A stretch of DNA of 64,000 bases from assembly GCA_003956705.1 (NCBI GenBank), contig QZCP01000017.1, forward strand, positions 72,704 through 136,703, read 5' to 3'. The translations under genes were made by a program, and so were the position numbers. The notes beneath the pieces were generated by a model that saw only the letters and a program-made list of their open reading frames with translations, was not told where the DNA came from and did no database searches. The number at the start of each line of letters is the position of its first letter. Positions within the stretch are counted from its first letter, which is position 1. Origin of the DNA: Brevipalpus yothersi. Its lineage: Eukaryota > Arthropoda > Arachnida > Trombidiformes > Tenuipalpidae. Of this stretch, positions 1-12,654 are shown one piece after another.

Positions 1-3
1 AGA

Positions 4-36
<33 letters not shown>
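1..36. repeat. (AG)n microsatellite
   Basis: An almost pure AG dinucleotide run at the left edge, broken once by GGG; it probably extends beyond the window. Confidence 0.95.
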
Positions 37-38
<2 letters not shown>

Positions 39-1719
39 AGAGGAAAAGGATTGGGAAAGATCATGAGAAAGGATGTTGATCATCATCAATGGTCCATGCT
101 AATGGTTTGAATTGCTCCTAATTCTTTCTTTCAACTTACTTTCTTCGAATCGACGATGTATCGTTTTAATTGGGAACAAATGTGAGTCACTCAGTTAATC
201 GTATTTCCATTCAAATTTATCTCTTCAACCAGTTATCATTCAGTGGTCCACATTCGTTTTGAATAATCATTCAAGAGACACTCTTTTGCTCAGCTTTTTG
301 ATTTCCAAGAGCGCAATAAGCACTGATTTCTCAATCCAAATTTCTCTTATTTACAACCAAGACTGCATCAAATTATCGATCATTCTCACTTAGTTATTAC
401 GAAGTCTCCAGAAAATCTCTATCTTTCACTTTTCTTCTCTGTGCAAATGATATTGAGTACAGGCAGTGTAAACAATCGGTAAGAATCGCTGATGATAGTT
501 TAACTGATGAAAAACTTCGATCACTCAAGACCCCGTTAAATAGAAAACTTTTCGAATGAGGTACTAAAAATTTTCAAAAATGATTTCGCTAATCAGCGAA
601 AAATGTTTCGGATGTTATTGTCGGTGAATGATCGATTCACTTACACATGCCTCCTTCATAGCTGTAAAACAAGAATATATCGATAATATTCCCAAAGTTG
701 TTGTCCATGATCTTTCCATTTCGGTGGATATATGCTCCATCACTGTCAACTCTTTTTCTCGATGATAATGAAAAGAATCGAAAAAGGGTCAAGCACGAGT
801 GGCCATTCAGAAAAGATGAACATGATGTACACACGAGTGTATATGAAGTGTGTATTCCAGAATTTGGATGAACTCAAATGAAGCTGAAATGTGTGTGTCA
901 CATTATTATTGCCATTATAATGAAAATGAAAAGAACGGAAAGGGTGGGAAACAAATACACTATTCAGTCTGATCAACTGATCAAGTCAATGGGGATCAAA
1001 ATACATTCATGAACGTATACTACTACTACTACTACCATAGTAGTCCTACTTCAGCCACCGGACAGTGGTCAATATGAGTGATAGGGTTTCCCTTTACAAG
1101 CTATCTCTTAGTAGCTCTTGTGGTCAATCATCAGTCATAGTAACACTCATTTCAGTCACCACGATCCCTCCTCCGTTCCACCCTTTTATTTACCTCTTTC
1201 ATGCCTTCCACCTTAGCTTTGGACACGATTCAAACTGCCCATCAGAAAATGTATGTGTATATATAGTGTTCACAATACACTTATGTTGAATGATTGACAG
1301 CATACTAGTAGTAGTAGTTATCGTGTTGAGAAGATGAATGTATGTATGTATGTATTGGATACTCTACAATGCCGGTATGGTTCTTGAGCCACTTTTGAGG
1401 TAGTCAATCCGTGTTCAAGTGACCGTAATGATAGGGTAATATGTTCGATGTACGTATGTTTCTCTCCAATATTCATTCCAATTGGTTTGTGTGTCTGTAT
1501 GCTTGTGTGTATGTGTATGCGTATGTGAGTTGAAAAATTAACGACAATCATATGCCTTCACTGGATCAATGGTCATGCAGTCAAATAGACAGGCAAAGGG
1601 AGAAACAGTGGGGCAAGCGGACATATATACATATATCGGTAAAGCGGATTATATGGCCAGTCACCAAGTGACCACTGTCCAGTGTCTGTGTGTGGATGTC
1701 TCGGTCAAGTAGGGTGGTC

Positions 1720-1720
<1 letters not shown>

Positions 1721-1755
<35 letters not shown>
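1721..1755. repeat. (CT)n microsatellite
   Basis: Uninterrupted CT dinucleotide run of about 35 nt. Confidence 0.95.
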
Positions 1756-1758
<3 letters not shown>

Positions 1759-3682
1759 GTGCGCTGATCTCTGTCTTCATGGTTAATTCAGTGAAGATGA
1801 AATGATGTGGAGAGAGAGAGACAGAAAAGTTGGGAGAAAGAGCTTAATAATGAATAGCATAGAAATTTAGGGAACGGGAAAGGAACCGTTGAAATATCAT
1901 GGCATAGGTTTTATCTCTGTCCATGTCTGATCATATGAGTAGTTACAGGAGGAATACGAATGTAGAAAAGCCTAACCGGACTATTGAATGCTGTATATAA
2001 TACTTTGTGTTACGCTGAAAACAAGGATTTCCCAGTGATACACATTGATATGGTATCAGAAGATACACACACTTGAATAACTTGAGGCCAATTTATCGGT
2101 CCACAGAGTGGTGAGCGAAAAAATTGCGAAAGATCATGAGCTTGTCCAAAATCCACAGTCCATAGGTTGAACATAGTAGCATAATCGAGTGATCAGATCA
2201 GAAGTTGAAGCTTATACGATCAACTTGACCAAGCCTATATTTTGTCCGTTGTATGTTCTGTGTATTTGTGTCCCGGGTATTGACTTGATAATCTCAATTC
2301 GATTCGAGTTTTCATGATAAAAAGGATCGCTCCCATGATACTTTCCTCGATAGGTGATTGAGAATGGATTATCCGCCCACCATGATGGAAAACGATGTTT
2401 GACAGTCATTTAATTCAGTTTACCAAGTAAAAGATGCTGAGTTTGTCTACTAAATACACTATGTGTATACTTTCACAGATGGCCAGAAGGTTTTCTTGAG
2501 GAAAACTTTTAATCCAGCAATCGAGAAATGATCAGCATGAATAAATCGTATCATGCAATATGCACACATTTTCGAGAATACCATTACTTGTTGATGGGAT
2601 GAAGATATGTCGATGATTTGTGTCTCTAAACGTCTACATCACACCTCAAATACCATGAAGCATTGATTTATGTCACCAATATCGGGGAAAATTAGAATAA
2701 GCTATGGAAAAATAAATTCATGTTGAAAATAGCTTCACTTTTCTCCAGCTTTTATTCATTCATTCGTTCATGCATCTCTCTCTCTCTCATCATATATGCA
2801 AATATTCACTTTAAACCCTCTCTATTCCTCTTCCCATTGCATTTATGACTAGCACAATCATGAATTCTTTGATAAGGCCCGTAAAAATTTTTTCGAATGA
2901 ATCACTTTGATAAATTGGTTTCATCATAACTGTCAACCTTAAAAAGAGATTAGAATGTCGAAAATTTTTCTTGCATATATATCCTCCATTCCATTCACTT
3001 TCTCTCTCTCTCTCTTCCTCATTAGAACTGTACATATGCATACTGGGAAAAGTTCTGATAATTTGACTCCTATAATCGTGAACGAAATGGACCATAGAGC
3101 TGTTGCATGCTATCCATTTTCATGTCCCACAAAATGAATGGCCCGATCAACATGTAACCCAACCTGTCGACATGACATATCGTGCTTCACAACTAATACC
3201 TCTATTAACGTGACCCATCAACTTGGTGAACTCAACAGGAGCCAAAACATTGCTCAAGCTCGTTCTGGTTAATTTGTGGCCAACATCAAATGAGAATTTA
3301 CCATACAATACTCATCAACAGGCTAGATGGCCCATTAAAGTTACAAACCTTGGGACTTTATATACCATGGGATTCATCTAGTGTTTTGTTTCACTTGAAA
3401 ATGCATATCAGTCCTCAGTATGACCAGGAACAAAAAGAGAGAGAGGATTAAAATGACATAGATTTGCTGTATGATCCGATGGACACACCAGAGACATCAT
3501 CAAAAAGTGTATGCAACTCGTTAAAATAGCAAAACTAGACACTGATCTAGAACTTTCAACAGAACATAGTCCAACCCTTCATGGTTCCCGAGAGATTTAC
3601 TCTCAAAATGAGTGAAATTTTTTTCTTTCTTCCTGAAATTTTGCCGAAACATGATAAAATCTCATTATGAATGGCTCAGTTG

Positions 3683-3686
3683 AAAG

Positions 3687-3764
<78 letters not shown>
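3683..3764. repeat. compound (GAAA)n-(GA)n microsatellite
   Basis: About ten GAAA units pass directly into a pure GA run. It resembles the compound tract at 29976-30055, which suggests both arose by the same slippage route or are copies. Confidence 0.95.
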
Positions 3765-3767
<3 letters not shown>

Positions 3768-6232
3768 GAATAGGCAAAGGGTTGCTTACTCTGATATCCT
3801 GTCGAGATGGATCGCGTTGATCAGCCACCTTTCAAAGGGCACTTGTCGTCTTTTCTGTTCCTTCATCCTTCAGATAGATACAATCGAGAAATCATGATCA
3901 TTTTGGAAACAAATTTTCTATGCAAATTTGAGCTGAATAACAATCGAAAATGTGAACATACGAATGAATATGACAGATAGATGGGGAAAATCATGCACGA
4001 ATGTATAACTACATGGTACATGGTTGTGCAGATGATTTGAGAAATGTCAAAAACAGGGTCCATGCTAATTATTATCTCAAATAAGTTGAATAAGAGTGTA
4101 CTAAAAATGTATATAAAAATTCACATGTAGGATTCCCTCAAGTGGCTGAAGCAAATAAGCGTAAGAATATGAACACAAAATCACTTCAAATTGTTATAAA
4201 TGACTTCCATTACTTGTGGCTTTTCAGTCGAAGCATGAAAGAGAAAGAGAAGAGAGAGAGAGAAAGAATTGTTCCGCTGTTTTCGAAAACTGTCAGTTAG
4301 AATCAAGTTCACTGTGTATTCCTCTTTGGAATCATAATCTATGTGAATATACTCTGAACAATTGTTCATTTGAGCTGTTGATTGAGGTTTTTTTTACCAC
4401 TTTCCCAGTTGATGAAATGCAAATAGACACACAATATTTTGCCATTTCTGTTTGCCTTTTCATGTCACATTCATGACTAGCCGGTCGAAAAGCATGCATA
4501 ACGGAAGCTCTGTTCATATGTGTATGCTTGAAATGTTCAAGTGCATGGGAAGAAAGGGTTTCTCTTCGCACGACTAACTGTACTACCGATCATGGAATTG
4601 TCATGAATTGTCTTTGACATTGCTTTTCAATCAAGCAATGGTCATAAAAAAGGGTCAAAAGGGTTCATCTACTGGATTCTGACTGGCTAACATTTTGGCA
4701 GTTATTTTTAAGCAAATATGCAGAGATATATACTCACAGAGGCACACATTTCAAGTTTTAAATATTCACAAATGGATGACAGAAGGAAGAGAGAGAGAGA
4801 AAAAAAAAGTTTAAGTGGATTCCTAAAACTCATTTGCATTTACACTTACAGATTGAGCAAAGATTCAGTTACAAGTGTCTATGCACATTCGCTTGAGAGG
4901 TATTGCATTCACATAGACACATGAAATGTTTCTCAATTTAAGTGAAATAATTCGCTTTTGGACCCCAAAAAAATAGTGAATTGAAAGTGACAATAGGGAA
5001 CATGAATGGAAGAAAAAGAGAGAGGATTTTGATCAAAGTAGGACAAGTGTAGACAATATTAAAGCAAACGGAAGGTCTTTGACAGGCCTATGAGTAAAGT
5101 GAGTTTGTGTCACATAGGTCTGTGAGTTTATCCTGAATGTGTTTTGGACTCAAGCGGTATCGAGAAAAAGAAATACATACACAAAAATTTCGTTCATCTC
5201 ACTTGAGTTGCCCGAGTCCAATGTCACTTGATGACATACATAAATGGATTACATGGGACAGACAGCATATTCAGTCTGATACAATCGATGCAACACTTTT
5301 GGAAAGATGTTTTGATTTCTCAACCCTATTCAAAGGGATAAAAAAAAGAAATAGAAAGTGGAAAGGATCAGTTCGGTGGTTGAATAGATCAACAAGCATA
5401 ACAGGTTGAAGGGAATAGTAGAGGAAAATTCTGTTAAAGGGGAATCATTTTGAAGGAGAAAATATATTGAGTATTGAGCATAAATTTACAATGAATAGAA
5501 GTTTCAAAAACACTTATTTCTCATCTTGAAACTATGCTTGTATAGTTTGGCATCTTTTATAATCATCACTTCGGTTTCAATCTGATATTTTTCATCTTTC
5601 TGACAGATGCACAAGCTGGAAAGGATTCACAAAATTCTCTCTCTTTCACTTTCTTGTTTTGAGATATAGTTTCAGAATATTGATTCAACAGTTTCGACAA
5701 ATTTTCGAGTAACATACACTTTCTCTCTTGCTCTTTCTCTTTCGCTTTTTCATTCATTTTATCAAGCATCCAAGCCCGATAACATGTCATGCGAATCATC
5801 TCAAATGAGAAAAACGCGTGTTCACATGATTTCGATAATGTTCCAATGACTGATACTGTAGATGACTATATGATGAAAAAAAGTACGAGATATTGTCGAT
5901 ATAAGGTCACTGAATGTGTTGTAAACTGTATCGAAGCATTATTATCAGTCGCTTAACTGGATGATGGATGTCTTGAGAGCGTTTTCAATGAGTTTTAAAT
6001 TCAAAAAAAAACTCTTCCGGTGCTGGAACTAGTCCGATTCTCTTTCACATCCAAGTACACGCGAAAAATTTTAGAATAGAATTTTAGAATACAGAAGTAA
6101 CCAGTGAAGCTAACAATTGACCAAAGACAGTGCAGAAGCAGCATCAATTTGAATCGGCTTGCGAAAGGGAAACAAGGGATGAAAACGAGCATCCAGTTCA
6201 GCCCATCTATTTTCGGCAAGACCTAGGATGGC

Positions 6233-6235
<3 letters not shown>

Positions 6236-6285
<50 letters not shown>
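6236..6285. repeat. (GA)n microsatellite
   Basis: Pure GA run of about 50 nt. Confidence 0.95.
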
Positions 6286-6287
<2 letters not shown>

Positions 6288-8007
6288 TAAAAAATGAAGA
6301 GATATGCTGGTGTGATGAAGTGATCACGGATATACAGTGTGAGTTTGTTGTAAAATTCACACAGCAAAGGAGAGAGAGAAAGTTCGTGTTTGAATAAAGT
6401 TACTTTGCATTTTAAATGCATTTGGTACACACACGCTTGTAGGGTGAGATTGATCCATTGGAAGCTGCATACACCATCGACCATACACATACACACGGTT
6501 TCATGGTATGAAGATTGATTACTTTATTTCTTGAAAATTTTCACCAAATTTTTTTGATCCACCTCAATTTGACTTCACTCTCCACTGTGAGATGTTGAGA
6601 TTGTTGATGTGTAGAAGTCTCTGCTTTTATCCATGTAGAAGATGTATTCTAGATCGATATGGTTCAAGGAAACATGTATGCCATTAGAGATGGAGTCAAG
6701 AAAATTCGAGTAACAACAATTGAAAGAGTTTCCTCTTGTTTGATGTGTATAATGATATTGGATATATTTTCAATGAATCATCGGAACCCAATGATGCACA
6801 GAGGAGATGGAGACAAGATGCTGAGGGACAGTTTTCCACTTTGATCCACAGGTCGCGATGATCTGTTGATATAGTTTACCATTATTTTTCAACCATTCAA
6901 TTGCATCACTCCACATGAGAGCAGTAATTCATTTTGAAAAATACTCAAGTTATCGTGGCTATATGTGTGTACAAAAGCTACACAACTTTTCAACAAAACA
7001 ATAAACTCACCAAGAACTAGAAAAAAACCATTAATCTTTCTTTTAGTTTTGTGCCTTTTATTTCACTTTTCTGTCACTTTGCTCAGATCTTTTCGGGTAT
7101 TCAATGAAATTAAGTGGACGAAATTCACTTCTATAGTATTTTCTTTCTCTCTCTCCTTCTTTTTCGATTCAATATTCTTACACAATTCCACAAACTTTCC
7201 ATTCAGAGTCTCATTTTGTGCTCAATTGAGTGCATGTTTATGGAGGATTCATTCTTCGATAATCGTTTTGCTGATACTTCTTCACCATATTCACACATGA
7301 ATGTGAATCCATTGAATCCTACTTCGAATAGTGTTGAAAATTCTTGAGCATAAAAAGAAATTATTCTTGCAAAGGTTTTCACCATTGTTTGAGAAGGCAA
7401 CTAATCACCTCTGATCACTAATGGAGTTGAATCATTGAAAGGGTTAGACACAATGGTGAAAATCATGTAGAATTGATCAAAGTAGCGAGAAAAACAGAGG
7501 ATTTCATTTTGAGGGTCGATTTAAATCATTTCTTCCTCGCTTGCACTAAAATCAAGTCCAAACTGGGAATGATTATTCCATCAACTCTCTTTTCTCTCTT
7601 AAATCGTCCAATTCACATCACCTGACTAATACTTTCAACTCATTCACAGGGTTTCCACTCATCAAGATGAGAGAAAAGACATGAATTAATCCATCGATTC
7701 CTATTCTTCCAAGTCATCTTTTTAATACCTCTCTTAACACGCCCCAACCAAAAGAGGAATTCATTGAGATGAAAATTGTGAGAAGAGGCTTAAGTATGCA
7801 TCCACGCGTATTGACTATCAAGTGAGTCAGAAAATAATTCGATTTGAATCGAGCTGGATGGATGATTAAGTCCAACTCCATCAGAGCCATTATTTGGGTT
7901 CTCAGAGAATTTTACGCGTAAAAAGTTGGTTTCAATTTCAGATTGCAATATGAATCAAGCATCAAATCAGCTTGATATTCCATTTTTCCTCGCTATTCAT
8001 TAGTTTC

Positions 8008-8009
<2 letters not shown>

Positions 8010-8063
<54 letters not shown>
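8010..8063. repeat. (GA)n microsatellite
   Basis: Pure AG run. On the minus strand it begins directly after a good GTGAGTAT donor (see 8071-8130). Confidence 0.95.
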
Positions 8064-8065
<2 letters not shown>

Positions 8066-8070
8066 CTCAC

Positions 8071-8130
8071 TGATTTCCCGCTTTTCAATCTCGATATCGA
8101 AAGGCTTGAGCTTGTCAAGTGCACAATGAG
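8071..8130 (-). CDS. candidate 60-nt internal exon, identity unknown
   Basis: On the minus strand a 60-nt block lies between an acceptor (TTTCCCAG) and a strong donor (GTGAGTAT). One frame reads HCALDKLKPFDIEIEKREI, which looks like protein, but a second frame is also open, so the reading is not decided. The length is a multiple of three. The donor runs straight into a (CT)n tract. I found no partner exon. It may be a chance arrangement or one exon of a large minus-strand gene whose other exons I cannot see. Confidence 0.2.
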
Positions 8131-11100
8131 CTGGGAAATGAGAAGCATAAGTTAGAGAAACAAAGTTTCCAAACTTATTTAAATACCACTTACAGAAGGT
8201 ATTCATTTATATTCACATACACATACACACACTTTGATGCTGATTTGGTGAGATCATTATTTCGATTGTTCATTCTAAGCCTTCAGCTTAGCGGCACAAT
8301 CCATGGCAGACCACTTCACTTGCGTTCTTGACTCTTTTGGACCCTTTGAATCGCCGGAATCAGTGTCAAAATCAGCTTTCTCATGTTGATTCTCATAATA
8401 TACATATGCAGATGAAGCTTGAAGATTTTCATTGTCCAGAGAAAAAACAACAAAGCAGAATGAAGAGGGGAGGAAAAGAGACAGAAGAAGATTATAATAT
8501 GGTCATCTGAACGGTCATCGAATTCTGTTAGAGATTTATTACCCAATCAGACCACTGTCTTCGGTGAGGAATGGCTAACACATTCATCTTGACCCGATTA
8601 AGAGGGTGATGTGACGAAATCGAATGACTATTCTCATGAGGATTCAAGAACACAAAATTCCCTTTCATCTCCTTTCTGTATCCATTCCGAAGAGAGAGAT
8701 TGACAGAACGTCTGAATCTGAATCTATACTCATAAACATTCACACACATTCATATATATATGTGTGTGTGCCTATGAATTGGCTTGCATCATCTTGATGC
8801 TATCATGTATTGTGAATGTTTGTGAATCGATGAAAGGACAACAATCCACATCACCACTGCAAAAAAAAGAGCGATGGACAGAGGTCGGTGACAAGAGTGA
8901 TGTTGAGAGGCTCTTGGGAAAGTATCACACGGAAAGCCTCAATCGGACAGCAAGATGAACCGTTCATCGATTTATAGGTCAAATACAGAAAGTGTATATG
9001 TATTTTGCTCGATGGTCAGTCAGATCGTGTGAGAGAGTGTTTGCTTTACGGTCAAAAAGGGAGAGAGAGGAAAAAAAATTCATCCATTCCTGGAAGTCCA
9101 TGACCATAGCCGATGATTTTCAGGCAAAAAAAAGTGGAAAATTGGAGGAAAAAATTCGAATCAATACATGCAACTGGACACCATACTCATTGAAAATTTG
9201 AAGAGATTGGAACAAGAAGTAAACAAGAAAATCACTCAATCATGTCCCTAAATGCTTAAATATTTAAACAAAATTTTCCACTTCATCGATATTTTCCCGC
9301 CATAAAAGCAGAAAAGATGAGCTAAAATATTGTCAAAAGATGAGGGTAACTCATATGAGCTCTGCTGACCCATACTATGGTTACTCTAATCATCTGTTGA
9401 TAGAATATGTATACACATATGGATCCATGAACTGCTTTTTTTCGTGCTCCTCTTACCTCTCATCTTTTTTATATTCCCAAAATAGTCATCATTCTATCAT
9501 CATTTGTTCTCTCTTCACCAGACAGATTCATCCATACATACTTTGAATATTATCACCAAGCCCTCTGGTCATATGAGCAATGGTCAGATTAGTGGGTCGA
9601 TTTCCATTGTTAAAGTTCTCGTTGGATCAATGAACACCGGTGTGTATACTGGTCAAGCGTTGACATGAAATCAGATTAACAATACTAGATTAGTGTACAA
9701 ATTTTTTGTTCCTTTTCCAATGATCATGATGAGTGATCATATTGAGCTGTGGGTGGATAATCATATATATACATACACATATTGTATACATGAATATGAC
9801 CACACTCAATATTCATTTTGATGAAATACAATTTAAGAGCCACCAAGCACGGATTTCATAGCAGAATCTCCCGCTCTCAACAGTGGACATCATCCATCAT
9901 TGTTAACTGGACTTAAGTGATGTAGAGTCACGCCATACAATATTGTCCAATGAATTTAGTTTAGAATCAGCAAGGGAGATATTCAACGGAAAAAGTGGGT
10001 GGAAAACATTCGAATACTCTGTAATAGAATTGAGAGAGAGAGAGAAGAGAAATAATGAGCACTCGTGACCAGTGAACAAATTTAATCTGATCTTTTGGTG
10101 ATGAAAATGAGCGAAAGAGTTGAAAAGTAGAAAGCTTCACTATTGTTGGACATTTTCAACTAATGGACACTTTAATTATCAATAAACTTTACATTGCATC
10201 AATCTGATTCAACAATCTACATTTTTAAAGAGCACTTGTTATTCACTTCTAATACTGTTAAGTTGAAGGCAAAAATGTTCTCAATTAGCGATGAAAATAG
10301 TAGTCTGTGTAAGTATATTAAGGCTTGCAATAATGGACTCTTTTTTTATACAATTCAGAGTAGTTCAGAATTTTGTAGTAATCTGGAATTCATAGCAGTT
10401 TGCTCTTGGAATTTGAAGCAATACGATTATCAGTGAGACTAATTGGAGATGGACAAGAAGCTCAGTCCTCTAGCGAGTAGACTCATCAAGCAACAGAAGA
10501 GGAAAAGGAATTCGCAGTTAATCATGATCAATTTTTTAAAAATCTGATAAGGATCAAGAGAAGGATGGACACGAAGAAGAAAACAGTCAAGAATATTCAT
10601 CTGAACTAGCTTTCACAGTTTGAGATGATTTTGAGTGCAACTTATCCAGAAAACTTCATAGCTAGTCATGGAAGATGCCTGGAAATGTATACGTAATGGT
10701 CAATCTTTTGGCCCGGGAAAGCTGCCCAATGGACAAGGAGGAATGGTTTTTTTGTAAATATATTTCACGTGACGGTCAAAATTACCATGAAATTATGCAA
10801 ATGAAAGACTATCTGCTCTCTCTCTCTCTCCCTCTCTCTCTCTTAGGATAAATAGATATATTCATAGATGAAAGATCGTGATTAGTAGTCAGATAGGGCC
10901 ACCAAAGGCCCATTTTTTGAGTCTTCTGGAGAGTACCTATTTCAAATTATGGAAACATTCAGTTATACAACGGAAAGCGTAGATCTAGGTGGAATATATT
11001 TCTATTTGAATGTTTTCACTAATAAGCATAAAGCCAGGTTACGCCTTCAAGATTGGGAAGATGAATTATACATACATCTTATTGAATGATCTAGACTATT

Positions 11101-12565
11101 TTTTAGTTAATTTACCTCTGATATCAAGATGAAGTGCACTAAAGGAGAGTGGAATAATGAGATAAGAACGTGAAAGGATTATTCAAAGGAATAACTAATA
11201 CTTTTGGATGAGTTGATACAAGGTATTAGTTCTTATGAGGATCTCTAGAAGGTTCAGTCAGTTTTTCGAAGTTTAATTTCTGGGAGAGAGAACTATCGAA
11301 AAAAGTAACTCCATAAGAAAACAACTGAAGATGCTAAGTTATGACTTGGAAAGGCATAAAAATCTCATTACTTACACCCTTTTAATTATTCATAAACCAT
11401 TTCATCATACTTGATCTTCTTTGTGAAGGGTTAAATTCTCTTTCATTCTAGTAGAGCTTCCATATTAGAAATAGGAAATAATCCTCATGACAATATGACC
11501 ACGATGATGTAGCAGCTTGTGATCTTCCTTTGAGGAAAATTCTTCTCCGAAGTTGAGGGATTGCTTAATTTTATATCCAAGAGTCTTAAATTTAGATTAA
11601 TCTGAAGCAGGTTGTAATCATGGACTTTTGCTTTCGAAGTGATCGGTGATACTGTGGATCTCATCTATTCTCTTTCACTCATGAAACAGAAGAATTATGT
11701 CTGTCAATAGGATATAAATTGCAAAAATGTGCAACTATTCGGCTCATCTGTAAATAGAAATAAGTAGAAAGTTATTTCGACAATATAATCCAACAATATT
11801 TTCTCCCAGAAAGAGGGGAAAACGATGAGAAGAAGCAAAAGGCTGGGAGATGTGGACGAGATCTGCCATCAATTTTGCTGATAATTACTTTTCCAATCAC
11901 TTGATCCACTCCACAGTTTTATTGGTCTCCATCGAAAAATCCTGTTGAGCTTGGATCGCCATTCTTTCTGGAGCATTTCACGAGACCAATGGACACTTCA
12001 TCTTCCGCATCTCTCTCTCTTCCTCTTCCTCTTTCGAAGAGCAGTGAAAAAAACTCATCTCTTCTGAGTGACAAAGATACAGAGAGAGTAGATAAGAATA
12101 AAGCAGATAAACTGGATGTTTTGTCATGTTGCAAGACGCTGAAGTAGACAAGCAATTCGATCCAATTATCAACGCAAAGCCTCTTGAGTACCGAGCAGCA
12201 AGTGCATGATACGAACTAGTAGTATGTGAAAGATGCTTAGATTCAATGGTATGGACACTGGTCGATCCTCTCTCTCTATCTTCCTTTCTTTCTTTCTTTT
12301 CCTCTCTTGGATGATTTTTCGCCCCTTTTTGCTGCCGAATTTTGTTCCTTCATGAAGTAACGAGGGACTTGAATCGCTCAGATTAGCTGTGACTAGTGAT
12401 GATAATTTTACTCTCCCTATGACCTCCACTAGTGTCACTATTGGTCCTCGGAGTCTTTTTTTGTATCACACAATTCAACGGATCATTCATCGCCCTGGAG
12501 AGCTCATTCTGATTGATAAAATACAGAGCAAGTGCCCCGATGATTATCAGTGTGATTGGAGATGT

Positions 12566-12567
<2 letters not shown>

Positions 12568-12651
<84 letters not shown>
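12568..12651. repeat. (GA)n microsatellite, among the longest in the window
   Basis: Pure AG run of about 84 nt. It opens long artificial Arg-Glu or Ser-Leu frames on both strands; these are not genes. Confidence 0.95.

Positions 12652-12654
<3 letters not shown>

Larger units (their letters stand above)
37..8070. other. gene-poor stretch, no gene recognised
   Basis: Only short frames with no recognisable family are open here. The stretch contains microsatellites near 1.7, 3.7, 6.2 and 8.0 kb, a (CTA)n run near 1020, GT-rich patches, and two copies of CAATGGTCA (1567 and 4636). A 65-codon minus-strand frame at 637-834 ends in a good GT donor, but two different frames are open across it, so I do not call it coding. 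It could be intergenic or part of a long intron of a gene outside the window. Confidence 0.6.

Noticed and set aside
637..834. Minus-strand exon-like block before a GTAAGTG donor
   Set aside because: Two frames are open over the whole block and both look equally plausible; the acceptor is weak. No family match.
2212..2409. Minus-strand 65-codon frame containing FPSWWADNPFSITYRGKYHG
   Set aside because: Looks like protein locally, but there is no family resemblance, no supporting splice sites and no poly(A) signal; many chance frames of this genome look similar.
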